From Rhineura floridana (taxonomy: Eukaryota > Chordata > Lepidosauria > Squamata > Rhineuridae), in contig NC_084500.1 of assembly GCF_030035675.1 (NCBI RefSeq), positions 13,141,100-13,205,099 of the forward strand: a stretch of 64,000 nt of DNA, given 5' to 3'. The translations under genes and the position numbers were made by a program. Under the pieces are notes generated by a model, which did not search any database, was not told the origin of the DNA, and worked only from the letters and a program-made list of their open reading frames with translations. Position 1 is the first letter of the stretch. Every line of letters starts with the position of its first letter. Positions 19,910 through 30,792 of this stretch are shown here, in pieces.

Positions 19910-20047
19910 CAAGTGTGGGGAACCTGTGGCCCTCCAGATGTTGCTGAACTACAATTCCCATCATCCCTGGCCATTGGCCATGTTTGCTAGGGCTGATGGG
20001 AGCTGTAGTTCAGTTGCATCCGAAGGGCCAAAGGCTCCCTACGCCTG
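19910..20047. mobile_element. Palindromic hAT-like MITE, family A, near complete
   Basis: CAAGTGTGGGGAACCTGTGG on the left mirrors the GGGCCAAAGGCTCCCTACGC end. Flanks TTCAAGAT and TCCAAGAT match 7 of 8 with a one-base end ambiguity. Confidence 0.75.
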
Positions 20048-20328
20048 TTCCAAGATGTAGGATCCCACGTGTTCTATGACTCCTCCATGTGAAGTGAATA
20101 TGCATTTAGTCATCTAGTTGGACTCTATGATCTGCACAGAATTAAGCTGCAAAGGTGGGTGAACAGGCCCAAGAGGCACTACCTTAGAATGTTTTTTTTA
20201 AATCCATACCTACCCTCTATCTGTGCAAAGTAGATTTTTTTAAGCTAATGGTTTTTAAAAAAAACTTACAATACTCCTACCACTGTTTTCTATATGGTTA
20301 CACAGAACCTCCTGTGTAAGATGAATCT

Positions 20329-20404
20329 CCTGTGGAATCTCCTGGGCTCCTACTGGGAGAAAGGGCGGGATTTAAATCTAATAAGTGAATAAATAAAATA
20401 AGAT
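20329..20404 (+). mobile_element. L2-like 3' tail
   Basis: CTCCTGGGCTCCTACTGGGA and GGCGGGATTTAAATCTAATA with AATAAAT repeats. Confidence 0.5.
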
Positions 20405-20751
20405 AAAAATCTCTGAAAGTCATGCAAGCGCTTTGCCTTTCCATTATCTGCCCCTGACTGAGAGACAAGGTGCGGTGACTCCAGACCAGCGAGAAAACAT
20501 TTGCATCCCTCCCCCCCTCCCCGCTAATAAAACACTTCCCGAAATACTCCAGCTGTTTGCTCAGAGCTGTTGAGAAGGCTAGTGAGAAAACGGCTGCCAG
20601 CTTATTTTTCTGCTCAGCCGCAAACCTTGTCCAGTGTCAAATTAGCCATGGTGTGGGTGTTGTTTACTTGAAAAATTCGCTTGCTAGCATTGCCCCAGTC
20701 AGAAATTCCTTGCAGGTGCTTTTCAGCTTGTTTGTGGTTTCCCACGCTGGA

Positions 20752-21282
20752 ATCAGTGGGGAGGAGAGCCTGGCTGAGAGTCCAGAGTCTGAGTTCAAAT
20801 CCCCGCTCGTGTCTCCTGGATGTCAAGGGCCAGCTAAAGATCACCCCCACAGTGAGTGGCTCAGGGGTTACGTGCCCTGCCACCTGTGTGTAGTCCCAAG
20901 GAGCCCAGTTGCCCCCCAGCTGGCAGTTGCGGACAAGGAAGGGGCTGGCTTGTGCAGCTGTGGCAAGCTGAGCAGGCCCTAGCCAGCTGGGGAGGGCTAG
21001 CCTGAGAGGGAGGCAATGGTAAACCCCCTCTGAATGCCGCTTACCATGAACACCGTCTTCATAGGGTAGTGTTTTAATAGTGCTTTCTTTGCTGAGAGAA
21101 GACAGAAACCTGCTTGCTATAACTAAAGCATTACCTGACCTTTACTCTAGAGCTCAGCCTCCAGATCTCCATGGCAGTCTCCCTGCAGTTCCCCCTGCTG
21201 GATGGAACTGCTACCTATTATAAGAGGTAGCCATAAATCAGGACCGACTTGAAGGCAGTCCATTTCCCACTTTCAACCAAAT
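20752..21282 (+). mobile_element. tRNA-related SINE with BovB-type tail, interrupted
   Basis: GAGTTCAAATCCCCGCTCGT (B box) and GGAGGCAATGGTAAACCCCC up to 21062, then TAGCCATAAATCAGGACCGA at 21222-21282. The ~160 bp between, and the stretch after the B box, look inserted. Confidence 0.5.
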
Positions 21283-21420
21283 ATCGCAGTGCCTCCTCGC
21301 CTCCTAACAGGAGTGCTCCTCTTCAGGGTTCCTGCCAGCCAGCCCTGCCCGCTTCCCTGATACGATAAGCTGTGAGAGCAGAGGTGGGGAGCAGGGTTCG
21401 ACTGGTGGGCCAGATCCTGA

Positions 21421-21627
21421 GCTCATAAGAAGAGCCTGCTGGTTCAGGCCAGTGGCCCTTCTAGTCCAGCATCCTGTCTCACAATCAGTTGCCCAGGGGA
21501 AGCCCGCAAGCAGGACCTCAGCGCAAGAGCACTCTCTCCCCCCCCCCCGTGGATTCTGGCAACTGATTTTCAGAAGCATGCTGCCTTGACTGGTGGCAGA
21601 GCACGGCCACCTTGGCCAGTAGCTCTC
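21421..21627 (-). mobile_element. CR1 LINE 3' end, - strand
   Basis: CTCATAAGAAGAGCCTGCTG, AGTCCAGCATCCTGTCTCAC and CAGAAGCATGCTGCCTTGAC are the complement of the end of the copy at 5467. Confidence 0.7.
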
Positions 21628-21687
21628 CCACCCCTGGTGGGCCGCCCGCCCGCCATCACCGTAATGTCAGTTCACCCAAACTATGGG

Positions 21688-21872
21688 GGGAGGGCTGTAG
21701 CTCAGTGGCAGAGCACCTGTCTTGCATGCAGAAGGTGCCAGGATCAATCCCTGCCATCTCCAGGCGAAACTCCCTGCCTGAAACCCGGGAGAGCTGCTGC
21801 CAGTCAGTGCAGACAACACAGAGCTAGATGGATCAGTGGCTCTGACTCAGCATAAGGCAGCTTGCTGTATGT
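21688..21872 (+). mobile_element. tRNA-Ala-derived SINE
   Basis: GGGCTGTAGCTCAGTGGCAG then AGCACCTGTCTTGCATGCAG and GATCAATCCCTGCCATCTCC are the A box, anticodon arm and B box. The 3' part GAGCTAGATGGATCAGTGGC is CR1-like. Confidence 0.78.
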
Positions 21873-22039
21873 ATTTTTCAACTTTCTTTGGCTGCCGAAT
21901 GTGCTCAGCCTTCGCACCGCTGCTGCTGCTGTTGTAGGGTGTGCTCAAGGGTTTTTTTGTACTTCTCCCCTTGTGTCTCAACGCCCCCATTTTGGCTCCC
22001 TTTTCGTTGGCACTTCTCACCTGAGTTCACTGCTAGAGA

Positions 22040-22106
22040 GCTTGTTGCTATAGGGCGGTTTAAAAATGTAATAAAATAAATAAATAAATAAATAATAAAT
22101 AGAGAG
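22040..22106 (+). mobile_element. L2-like tail fragment
   Basis: TATAGGGCGGTTTAAAAATG and TAATAAAATAAATAAATAAA. Confidence 0.4.
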
Positions 22107-22429
22107 AGTTATAGCTGTTCAGATTCAAACATTCGTGATTTTAAGGTTGTTGGGGGCCGTGCATGGCCCGAAGGAGTAAGCCATCCTCCCTGACATCTAG
22201 GCAGCTGCACCCGGTTGAAAGCACATGATAGTTATAATTAGGGCTTGTCACCCCAATTAAACAGATCTTAGAGTCAATTAATCAGAGGAGTCTTAGAAGA
22301 TTGATTGATCAATTAAATCAGCATATGAGGGGGAAAACAATTGTTGGAGGGAAAAGCATGCTGTCTTTGCGGCAGATGCTGCATTCGAAGAGGCATTTTC
22401 TGTCCTGCATACTTAATTCACCCTTTGGG

Positions 22430-22600
22430 AAGTGATAGAGCTTCGCACGCAGGAGGTCCCAGGGTTCAATCTTCAGTATCTCCATTTAGGGCTGGGAGAG
22501 TCTGAAGCGGTGGACAGAATCTGCCAGTCAGTGTTGACAATACTGAGCTAGATGGATCCAGTAGTCTGACTTGGTAAAAGGTGGCTTCCTGTTGACACAT
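22430..22600 (+). mobile_element. tRNA-Ala-derived SINE, 5' worn
   Basis: CACGCAGGAGGTCCCAGG and GTTCAATCTTCAGTATCTCC, then TGAGCTAGATGGATCCAGTA. Confidence 0.65.
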
Positions 22601-22845
22601 GTGCACATACACACATATCGGAATATCTCTTCTAAGATCTGCAGTTCTATAAGTGTATGAATTTTTAAAAAGCAATTAAAAATATATATACTTCTGCTGG
22701 CTGGTTTAATCTGGGGCCTCTAGTTAGTAACTGAAATGTTTTTAATAAGTTTGACATTAAGATTAATTAAAAACTGCAACCCTAATACTATTGCCGTGAA
22801 AGAGTTGGTACTGGATACCCGCCACCCTGTCCTCTCTCTTTATAT

Positions 22846-23171
22846 CAGGGCCGAGGAAGACTTTTCAGTCCAAGGGCCGCATTCCCTTTTGGGCAACCTG
22901 CTTGAGGGTCAGAGGCAGAAGCGGGCAGAGCCACAAACATAAATCTTATTTTTGTGCAGCAGGCTAGTTTCTACACACCCTTCTCTGTCCTCCATCCAAG
23001 CAAGTGAGAGGCATGATCAGAGTTCATGCATACATGCCAGCCAGAAGAAAAAGCCCTGTGGGTACAAAGCAGGACCAGTGAGAGGTGTGGCTTGGGCAGA
23101 ATCCCGAGGGCCAGGCAGAGAGGCTTAGAGGGCCACATCTGGTCCACAGGCCTGAGATTTCCCCACCCCCC
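22846..23171 (+). mobile_element. Non-autonomous hAT-like element, family 1
   Basis: CAGGGCCGAGGAAGACTTTT to GCCTGAGATTTCCCCACCCC; internal GTGCAGCAGGCTAGTTTCTA matches the copies at 66 and 56394. Confidence 0.6.
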
Positions 23172-23202
23172 ATCTCAGGTCAGATGGTTGGAGCACCATG
23201 CT

Positions 23203-23338
23203 GTAGTGGGGAACTTTTGGCCCTCCCAGTGTTGCTGAACTCCAACTCCCATGCTCCCTGGTCTTTGGCCATGCTTGCTGGGGCTGATGGGAGTTGTAGT
23301 CTAGCAGCATCTGGAGGGCCACAGGTTCCCCACACCTG
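23203..23338. mobile_element. Palindromic hAT-like MITE, family A
   Basis: TAGTGGGGAACTTTTGGCCC mirrored by GGGCCACAGGTTCCCCACAC plus CTG. Arms are nearly complete; the hairpin would be stable. Confidence 0.78.
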
Positions 23339-23671
23339 TCATAAATAAAGAAAATAATGACTTCAACAGGTCTCTTTCTCTTCCCGCTTCTTTGAAAGAG
23401 CTGTTTTGATTGCATAAAGCTGAACTTTGCAGGGCATCTACCTCTGTCCACCCCCCCCCCGGGCTGTTAACATGTTTCATCAGAGCTATGGCAACACCCA
23501 TGCCCTTTGAGGAGTAAGGAAGCTACATAAAGACACTTAACATCCGCCTAGGTTGTCATGGCGTGTGTGCGCACTGCCAGCACCTAGTCCTCTCCTGTGT
23601 CGCCATGTTTTAGCGCATGGGATGGTTGCAGCGGTTTCTAATTCTGACGTTTCTCCCCCACTTCTCCCCAG

Positions 23672-23803
23672 GCCTTTAACTCGGAAACGGACAACTTCAA
23701 ACTTGCTTACGGGGGGCATCAATACCACGCCACCTGCGCCAACTTCTGGATCAACTGCGTGGAACCCAAACCCCCGGGCCTCATTTTGCCTGACCTACTT
23801 TAA
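23672..23803 (+). CDS. SYNRG: SYNRG terminal coding exon with stop codon
   Basis: After TTCTCCCCAG the frame reads AFNSETDNFKLAYGGHQYHA, TCANFWINCVEPKPPGLILP, DLL and TAA (stop at 23801-23803). This is the near-invariant C terminus of vertebrate gamma-synergin; Cys and His residues (GGHQYHATCANFWINC) again suggest a compact, possibly metal-binding, end. The preceding intron is about 10.2 kb, the longest in the window, and is packed with transposons, tandem repeats and an L1-like element. Confidence 0.95.
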   Translation, partial: AFNSETDNFKLAYGGHQYHATCANFWINCVEPKPPGLILPDLL

Positions 23804-23913
23804 GCAGACTTCCGTCAGCCTTCACCTTGGTCTCGATGTGGGAACCATACACTAGCGGGCGCTTGGGTGGGAGGGCTGGCAACTAAATGTGAAAACTGTT
23901 CTGATTGCTTAGC

Positions 23914-24020
23914 GTGGCCTTCCCCAAATCTGTCGCCCTCTGGATGTTTTCGACTACAACTTCCGTCAGCCTCCCAGCTGGTGTAGTTGTAGCATCTGGG
24001 GGGCAGCAGCTTTGGGGCAG
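23914..24020. mobile_element. Palindromic hAT-like MITE, family A, in the SYNRG 3' UTR
   Basis: TTCCCCAAATCTGTCGCCCT and GGGGGGCAGCAGCTTTGGGG are worn arms, about 110 bp after the SYNRG stop. Confidence 0.55.
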
Positions 24021-24465
24021 GTTGGGTTTAGTGTATTTATAAAATGTTTGTTTTTAGGCTAGCTGTTCTCTTTTGCAAAGGGTGAAAGCCACTGTGTTTT
24101 TTAATCTGCAATTTCCTTGTGAAGGACTTTGCAAGGATTTGGAAATATCTACTGATTTTTGGAAACAAAAGAAATTGCACTGAGGCACAAACGGCGTTTC
24201 TGGAATGGCTTTTGACTGGCACTCTCATTCTGAGTGGGGCAAAGTTCTCTTCCGTTTAATGAAGGGTGGAGGCTAAAGACCTTCCCATTCCCAAGGAGTA
24301 ACTTCTGTTTTAAATGGCTGTATCCCCCCAGGATTGCAAAGCCAAAAGGGAGTCGGGTCTGGTTTGGAGGAGTTGTTGGGAGGTTCACGTTTGTTTGTTC
24401 TTTTACGCAGGGTCTTAAACGATTTCTCACTCCTAACCCTGCATTTACCCAGCGAGCTTCTAAAA

Positions 24466-24602
24466 CAGCTGTTGGGAACCTTGGGCCCTCCGGAAGTTAC
24501 TGAACTACAACTCCCATCAGCCCCAGCAAGTGTGGCCAATGGCCAGGAATGATGGGAGCTGGAGTTCAGCAACATCTGGAGGGCCAAAGGTTCCCCACCT
24601 CT
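24466..24602. mobile_element. Palindromic hAT-like MITE, family A, in the SYNRG 3' UTR
   Basis: TTGGGAACCTTGGGCCCTCC and GGAGGGCCAAAGGTTCCCCA form a long hairpin with TGAACTACAACTCCCATCAG as inner arm. Confidence 0.75.
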
Positions 24603-24861
24603 TTTCCTTAAATCAGTTTAAGTGTCAGGGATCCCTTTCTCCCCCTTCTTCGACAAGGAATTCTCCATGTTAAGGGAGCCAACTCAAATTTGCTTGCAGA
24701 TATTCTCAGCCCCCTCGCACCAAATTTCTGTTAGTGTTTTAGGGTGCAGGGGAATGAAGGGCCCCCTGTCACTTTTAGAGCCGTTGATCTCTATAGTTTA
24801 GAGATCTGTCCCTAGAAATGCTTTTAAGAATCAGCTGTCCCAAACGACAGCTTGGAATAAA

Positions 24862-27636
24862 AGCAGGCAAGAGAAGGTATATGTGGAGGGGAGGGGTCTT
24901 GCCATGTAAGATTGTGGGGTGTTTCCTCCCCTTATCTTCTAAAGGGCATTACCACTATTTGTGACTCTGTTAGGTTTGCAGTGAGCAAAGAAAGCCTAAA
25001 GGCTAAAGCTGTCTTCTGTCATGGACATTTCTCAAACTCTCTCTCTCTCTCTCTGAGGGAAGCCCTTTTCATGGTACGTTGATAATTTGAGGGGGGTAGA
25101 TTGGGGGGGAAGCGGCATCTTCCCTCCCCTTTTAAGCAAGTGGGTCATGCCGTGCTGTGGCTTAGATAGGGCAGCAGTGCAGAGATTGCGATGAAGCAAA
25201 ATAGGCTGTTCTTCTCTACTCCCCCCCCCACTTTAAAATGTATTTAATATCTCCAGGTTGCAACCGCTGCACTGATACAGAAAGGGACTGCTTAATTCTG
25301 CTGAAACGAAGCAAGCAGCTCGATTACAGCATGAAACAATCAATCTTCTCGCTTTTTTTGTTTTGTTTTAGAAGTTTGCCTGCCCTCGCTGGTGACCGCC
25401 CCCTCCCTTGGAAACTTGATGCCATTCTCGGTCAGGGGCCAGGCCTAATGATGGCCCGTCTCCCAACGGGTTACACTTGATATCTACCACTGTCACTGTC
25501 GTTTTCCTATTCTGCTGCTTCGGAGTGGGGTGGGGAACCTCTGGCCCATGCACCTAATTAGGCCCAGGAGGGGGTCCCACTTTGGCCCATGAGACTGTCA
25601 CCCTCCCGAAACCATGTCTACCTGCCACATGTGACATCAGGTGTGGGACAGACAGGTAAAGGACGTGCCTAATTTATTAGGGGTTTAGAACTTCTGTAAT
25701 AGTCGCACAGAGTTTTCAGCAAGTTTCAGCTTTTACCCATTGTGATGCTTCAGCAGCAGGATACGGCGTCAGCCACCGTGCGTCTCCCAGCTATGAAAAT
25801 CTGAAAAGCACAGCAAGGGAGATAGTAGTAGTAGGAGCAGAGGGTGAGCCCAGCTTCTCAAATCATATTTTTCCTCTTGGGATTCTCTCTTCTGTGAGAA
25901 GGAATGTGCAGTTTTTGTTTTGGCGGAATGTGTCATTTCAGCTCACTCTTGTGTGGGGCAATTGATGGCACTGAGCCCAAACCCTGGTCAGGCCTTTGTT
26001 GGGCATGGTAAATACCATCTTCCTCCGCACGAGAGCGCATTTGAACGACGCATTTGCCACTCTCACAAACGTGGGGAAAATCGTCTTGTCATCTCTTTAA
26101 CCACATCCCAAAACTAATGTGAGAATGCACTTGCAAGGAATAAGTGATAACAGGGTCAAATGGAGGGGGGCTCAAAAGTCCCTCACCTCACCTCTCACAT
26201 CAGCGCCACAGGAGGAACAGTTGTGAGGTACTTAAGATCTTGAGCAGCGATAACATTGGGGCAAAGAGAGTGATCCACTGCACGCCAATGGGCATATGGA
26301 AAAAAAGAAGTACGATCAGTAGGCAGTTGGGCTTGCCACACTGATCCTTAGGCGTTGAGACCATGAAATCCTTCTTTGGCTGCCTTTGCGTAACAATCCC
26401 ACGTAGTGCTTTCACAGGAGAAGCGACATCATCTGAACTTCCCTCCCTGAGAAGGGAGCTACTACTAAGACCACCTCCGGCCTTCTGTGATTCGGGCGTT
26501 AGTGAAGCTGAGCTGCTTAAATTTGAATCACGAGCGTACTATCACCCATCTGCTGTACGTACGGGAGGGTGGGGTCAGGATTTTTATTAACGGTCCCAGT
26601 ACAAATATGCAATGAAGCCTCATCCTGCCAGCCGTTGAAAGGCTGAAGGAGCATCAACCGCAAACCGCAGTTTCTGAGGAGGGCCCTGACTTCTTTCTCC
26701 TGCTATTGTTTTTCTCGAAATCGCTCCAGTGAGCCTCTTTAGCCGGGGAGCGGGGGCAGAGGCAGGGTCTTCAAGTCTAATTACAGCGGAGCTTATTGAA
26801 CTGTGAATGCGTTAAAGCCCACGACAGATACGGGAAGGGGAAATAGCCTTCTGTTATTGACAGTGCCGTGTCTAGTCTACCAAAGAAAAGCATTTAATGA
26901 AAAGGAAAATTAATAGTCGTAAAACAAAAACACCTTTCTTTGTGTTTTTGGGACATGAACAGTTTTAATTAAAAAAAAAATACCGATAAAGGCTGTTTGC
27001 ATCATGCATGGTGGGGTACGGGGTGTGTGTCTTGTTCCGCTGTAATACATCCAACTCATTCACAAGGCAGCATTGTGTTCACCCATCGCCTGTGCTATTA
27101 TCCTGTTAGCCAAAGGCCCCTGGTGTCCTTGGAAACTGTATCCAAGGTTACGGTGTTTTCCTCAGACTGCATTGTCTAAAATTCTGCTTCTCTCTCCCCC
27201 CCCCCTTTGAGGGCAGGTTGGCAACGGGGCAGGGGGGAGGTTTTTACCAGATAAACTTTTAAAAACATTTTTCCTTTTAAAAAAACACAACACCACTTTT
27301 CTTTCTTGGGCGAAGCAAAATGTCCCTTGATGTGCATGTTTGTTTGTTTGTTAGTTTGTTCGTAAATGTACATATGTGGAGGGTTGGGGGGTTTTTTGGA
27401 CTTTTTAACTGCCTCGGTCTTTTTTTGCGGATGCCTTAGCGGCAGGTTTTCTTCAGCCCATTTTAAAACTTATTGCAGCCCTGTTGGTTCCTAAACATGC
27501 CGTCCTTACCCACTTCCTTGACTTGGTACGGGAAGGTTGCGGTACTTTCAAATGTGTTGGAACGAGGTGCCCAAATGTTCGTTGACAGGGCAGTGGAGAC
27601 CAAACCTACAACCAGGACCATCCGTGCTATAAAGCC
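24862..27636. other. Repeat-poor stretch after SYNRG (long 3' UTR or intergenic)
   Basis: Almost no recognisable transposon occurs over 2.8 kb, unlike the flanks. A (CT)n run is at ~25031-25055, C-runs are scattered, and a (TTTG)n is at 27340-27360. The segment 26690-26960 (CTAATTACAGCGGAGCTTAT nearby) looks information-rich and could be conserved noncoding sequence. No coding exon is recognised. Confidence 0.4.
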
Positions 27637-27753
27637 GGAATGGGGGAACTTGTGGGCCCTCCAGATTTTGTTGGACTGCAGCTTCCCATTGTCTCTGAGC
27701 TTTGGGTATGCCGGCTGATGGGAGTGTCTGAAAGGCCACAAGTCCTCCATCCG
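27637..27753. mobile_element. Palindromic hAT-like MITE, family A (worn)
   Basis: GGAATGGGGGAACTTGTGGG and GAAAGGCCACAAGTCCTCCA. Confidence 0.55.
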
Positions 27754-28267
27754 TTAGGCAGTGAGCAACCTAGAAGAAGCCGTGCTTGTCTTTTGACAGA
27801 CCAGGTCCATCAAGCATCAGGGTGGTTGGTGGGGCACAGTGTGCTCATTTCTAGGCCCTGCAGTCCAGGGTGGGCATTTCTAAAGCAATTTTGCCGACAG
27901 TGGGAGGCCAGGGTGGTAACGGTCTTCTGGATCACGGCAGGCAAACTCTGCGGCCTTTTCTGATGCCTGCCAAAGCCCGACATGTAGCTTCTGGTATCCT
28001 GATTTCCTTCTCTCTGTTGGAGATAATGTGCACCCTTCAAAACGCTCCCCTGCTGCCACAAATGTAGAACTTGGGCAGTAAGTTGGGGAGGGGGGGACTT
28101 GCGGCAGTGTTGCCCCCCTCCAAGTAAAGACAGTACAGGCAACATAGGGGCCTTCTTGGTGAACTCAAGTCACATGTAGATCCCGTTGAAGTCAATGTGA
28201 GATGTTAGTTAATGGTTAAAGACCAGTCCTATTCATTCATTCATCCAAGGTCTGCTTGGGATTGGGG
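27754..28267. other. Intergenic or UTR, no recognised feature
   Basis: I see nothing assignable here. Confidence 0.4.
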
Positions 28268-28385
28268 GGTTATATCCAGTGCTAGCTGTACTCAGAGTAG
28301 ACCCATTGATATCAATGGGCCTGGGTTAGTCATCTCTGTTCAATTCAGTGGGTCTGCTCTGAGTAGGACTATCTTTAGCTATAAC
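28268..28385. mobile_element. Palindromic MITE, family D
   Basis: TACTCAGAGTAGACCCATTG and GGGTCTGCTCTGAGTAGGAC are complementary arms. Confidence 0.6.
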
Positions 28386-29195
28386 TGTGTCTGTATTCGC
28401 TCAGAGTTTTAAGAACCATCTGATAATTTTGCTTTCATTTCTCTTTTTGGAGGAGGAGATTTTTGAGGGGATGATGGTGTTAGGGGAAGGATGGACCAAA
28501 GTCGGTTCTGCTAAGGCAAGCAAGGTTGCAAAGGGCATAAAGAGAATCAAATATACAATTAATTAATTGCATATTAATGAATGGGGTTGGGTACAAAAGG
28601 AGACCCCTTCCAAAAAATAAAATTGCTGTTGTACCAGTACAGTAACTCATATACATGTATAAGCTTTTGGGGTCTTTTTTTAATTGCTATTCAGTTTTCT
28701 TCAAGTGGTGAAAAAAGAATGTCACATAGCTTCAAAAGGGCTGCATCATGATGGGAGAGTCTTTTAATGTGCAATGTTCCTTCCAGAGCTATCTAGGCTG
28801 CCTCTGAAATGGCCTTTGTGGTAGGCATGACTGTGATCTAAGGTCTTGTTTTACTTTGTGGTGTGCTGTTGCTGATTTTTTAAAAACTTTTTGACAGAGT
28901 GATTCCTTTTTCAAGACCCAGTTTCCTTTACTCTCGCAGTGGTGTACAAACTCTTTCACTGATTCCTGTCAAATTCCCTGATCCTCAATAAAGTACTCTT
29001 TCTTTTAGTCTGGAAAAAGTTTGGTACGGTCAATTGCCAAAGCTTAATAATAATACTATAGCTGCTGAAGCTTAATAATAATATTTCACTGCTGCTCAGT
29101 TTGCATATTTTCATCATGCTGGAACTTGGGACAGATGGTCCGTGGGGGGGAAAGTTTGGCGACCACTTCTGTAGTACATTCAGAGACATCCAACA
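28386..29195. other. Unique sequence with a possible distal poly(A) signal
   Basis: No repeat is recognised. AATAAA at 28987-28992 is followed by a T-rich run and could end a long SYNRG 3' UTR. Confidence 0.3.
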
Positions 29196-29336
29196 GGGAA
29201 GCCCTTTTATACATTGACACTGGCAGCAGCTCTCCAGGATTTCAGATGAATCTCCAGCCCTACCTGGGGATGCTGGGGATTGAACCTGGGACCTTTTGCA
29301 CACAAAGCAGGTGCTCTACTACTGTACTGCAATCCT
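29196..29336 (-). mobile_element. tRNA-Ala-derived SINE, truncated 3' end
   Basis: Complement holds GAGCACCTGCTTTGTGTGCA, GGTCCCAGGTTCAATCCCCA. Confidence 0.65.
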
Positions 29337-29383
29337 AAAAATAAAATAAGGTTCTAGTCCTCATGGTTCTGAATAAAGTGCTA

Positions 29384-29838
29384 TTATTATTATTATTATT
29401 ACTATTATTATTATAATTATTATATCCCACCCTTCCTTCCAGCAGCAACCTAGGGCGGCAAACAAAAACACTAAAAACTCTAAAACGTCTTAAAAACAGA
29501 CTTTTAAATATATTAAAACAAATCTGTTTTTTTTAAAAAAGCGTTAAAAACATACTAAAAAACCAATTCCAACACAGATGCAGACTGGGATCAGGTCTCT
29601 ACGTAAAAGGCTTGTTGAAAGAGGAAGGTCTTCAGTAGGTACCAAAAAGATAACAAGAGATGGTGCCTGTCTAATGTTTAAGGGGAGGGAATTCCAAAAT
29701 GTTGGTTCCACAACATTAAAGGCCCACTTCCAATGTTGTGCAGAAGAACGGACCTCCTGATAAGATGGTATCTGCAGGAGGCCCTTGCCTGCAGAGCGCA
29801 GTGGTTGAATAGTTATATAAGGGGTAAGACAATCTTTC
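29384..29838 (-). mobile_element. L2-group LINE 3' region, - strand
   Basis: It begins with ATT repeats, then the L2-like tail. The - strand translation includes VVEPTFWNSLPLNIRQAPSL, the pattern shared with the C terminus of the LINE at 41893 (SVAAPTLWNSLPQDLRHASS). Decayed. Confidence 0.55.
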
Positions 29839-29990
29839 ATAGAAAGCCACTTTATACCAAGTCAGTCATTGTCCATCAAACTCCGAGTTGTCTGTACTGA
29901 CTGGCCGTGGCTCCTCAGATTTTCCGTATAGGAGACGTTCCCATTGTTACCTGGAGATGCTAGGAATGTGGTCTGCCATGCCTGCAAGAT
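29839..29990 (-). mobile_element. tRNA-Ala-derived SINE, decayed
   Basis: GCCACTTTATACCAAGTCAG and CTGTACTGACTGGCCGTGGC keep the 3' two thirds of the SINE; the tRNA head is barely visible. Confidence 0.45.
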
Positions 29991-30029
29991 GATGTGGTGT
30001 TAAAAAAGAGATTGGTTTTTTAAAAAATT

Positions 30030-30230
30030 GGACATATTGATGGTGGATGGATCTATCAATGCCTATTAGCTGTGGTAAGGTGAGTGGAGCTTCCAGCTAC
30101 AGAGGCAGTGTACCTCCAAAATACCAGATGATGGAGTCAAGCAACAGGAAGGACACTGCCTTCATGCTCTGCTTTGTAAACTTCCTTAAGAGTCATCACT
30201 GTGGAAAAATGGGTTGCTGGATTAGATCAA
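30030..30230 (+). mobile_element. CR1 3' fragment, decayed
   Basis: GGATCTATCAATGCCTATTA, AAATACCAGATGATGGAGTC and TCACTGTGGAAAAATGGGTT follow the CR1 3' UTR order. Confidence 0.4.
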
Positions 30231-30364
30231 TTGTCCTTCAACCTTGGGTTCCTAGTTGTCCCTGGACTACAGCTCCCATCAGCCCCAGCAAGCTTAACCA
30301 ATGGTAAGGGGTGATGGGAGTTGTACTCCAACAACAGCTGGGGACCTAAGGCTGATGAACACTG
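30231..30364. mobile_element. Palindromic hAT-like MITE, family A variant
   Basis: TTGTCCTTCAACCTTGGGTT and CTAAGGCTGATGAACACTG; it is the same subtype as the copy at 48790. Confidence 0.65.
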
Positions 30365-30411
30365 GGGTTGATGGGCCTTTTTGTATGATCCAGATGGGCT
30401 CCTCTCCATGA

Positions 30412-30545
30412 CAGTAGGGCAATGGAATCCACTGTGGGTTTTAGTCTGAACTTTCAAGGTTCTTGGACAGCTCCTTTGGAAGCTTGGACTAAAACCTGGA
30501 GTGGATTCCACTGTCCTGTAGACATGAAGGCACCAGCTGCCACTG
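30412..30545. mobile_element. Palindromic hAT-like MITE, family F
   Basis: CAGTAGGGCAATGGAATCCA and TGGATTCCACTGTCCTGT arms, ending GCCACTG. No clear duplication. Confidence 0.65.
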
Positions 30546-30712
30546 GCTCCTTATTTTCAGAGCTGGGTGCTGCCTGGCTGTAGGCTTTTGTGGGAGAGGG
30601 TCCTTGGCCTAGATTACCTCAATGAGACATCTCCCTGCATGGGCCCACCTCTTCCTTCGTGTCTGTCTGGTTCCCCTGCCCTGTTGGGCCCAGCCTGCAG
30701 AGCCAAATGGAA

Positions 30713-30792
30713 CACGGGAAGCTGCCTTATACTGTCAGACATTTGCTCCATCTAGTTCAGTATCGGCTACACTGACTGGCAGCAACTCTACC
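30713..30792 (-). mobile_element. tRNA-Ala-derived SINE, 3' part only
   Basis: GGGAAGCTGCCTTATACTGT and CTACACTGACTGGCAGCAAC. Confidence 0.5.

Larger units (their letters stand above)
23804..24861 (+). other. SYNRG: SYNRG 3' UTR (minimum extent to a candidate poly(A) signal)
   Basis: Sequence after the stop is transcribed by inference. Two palindromic hAT-like MITEs (23914-24020 and 24466-24602) lie inside it. The first convincing AATAAA is at 24856-24861. Another is at 28987-28992, and the repeat-poor sequence up to there could be a longer 3' UTR. The true end cannot be read from sequence alone. Confidence 0.45.

Noticed and set aside
21688-21762. tRNA-Ala gene
   Set aside because: The head resembles tRNA-Ala but the arms do not pair properly and the sequence continues into a SINE body; many similar copies exist.
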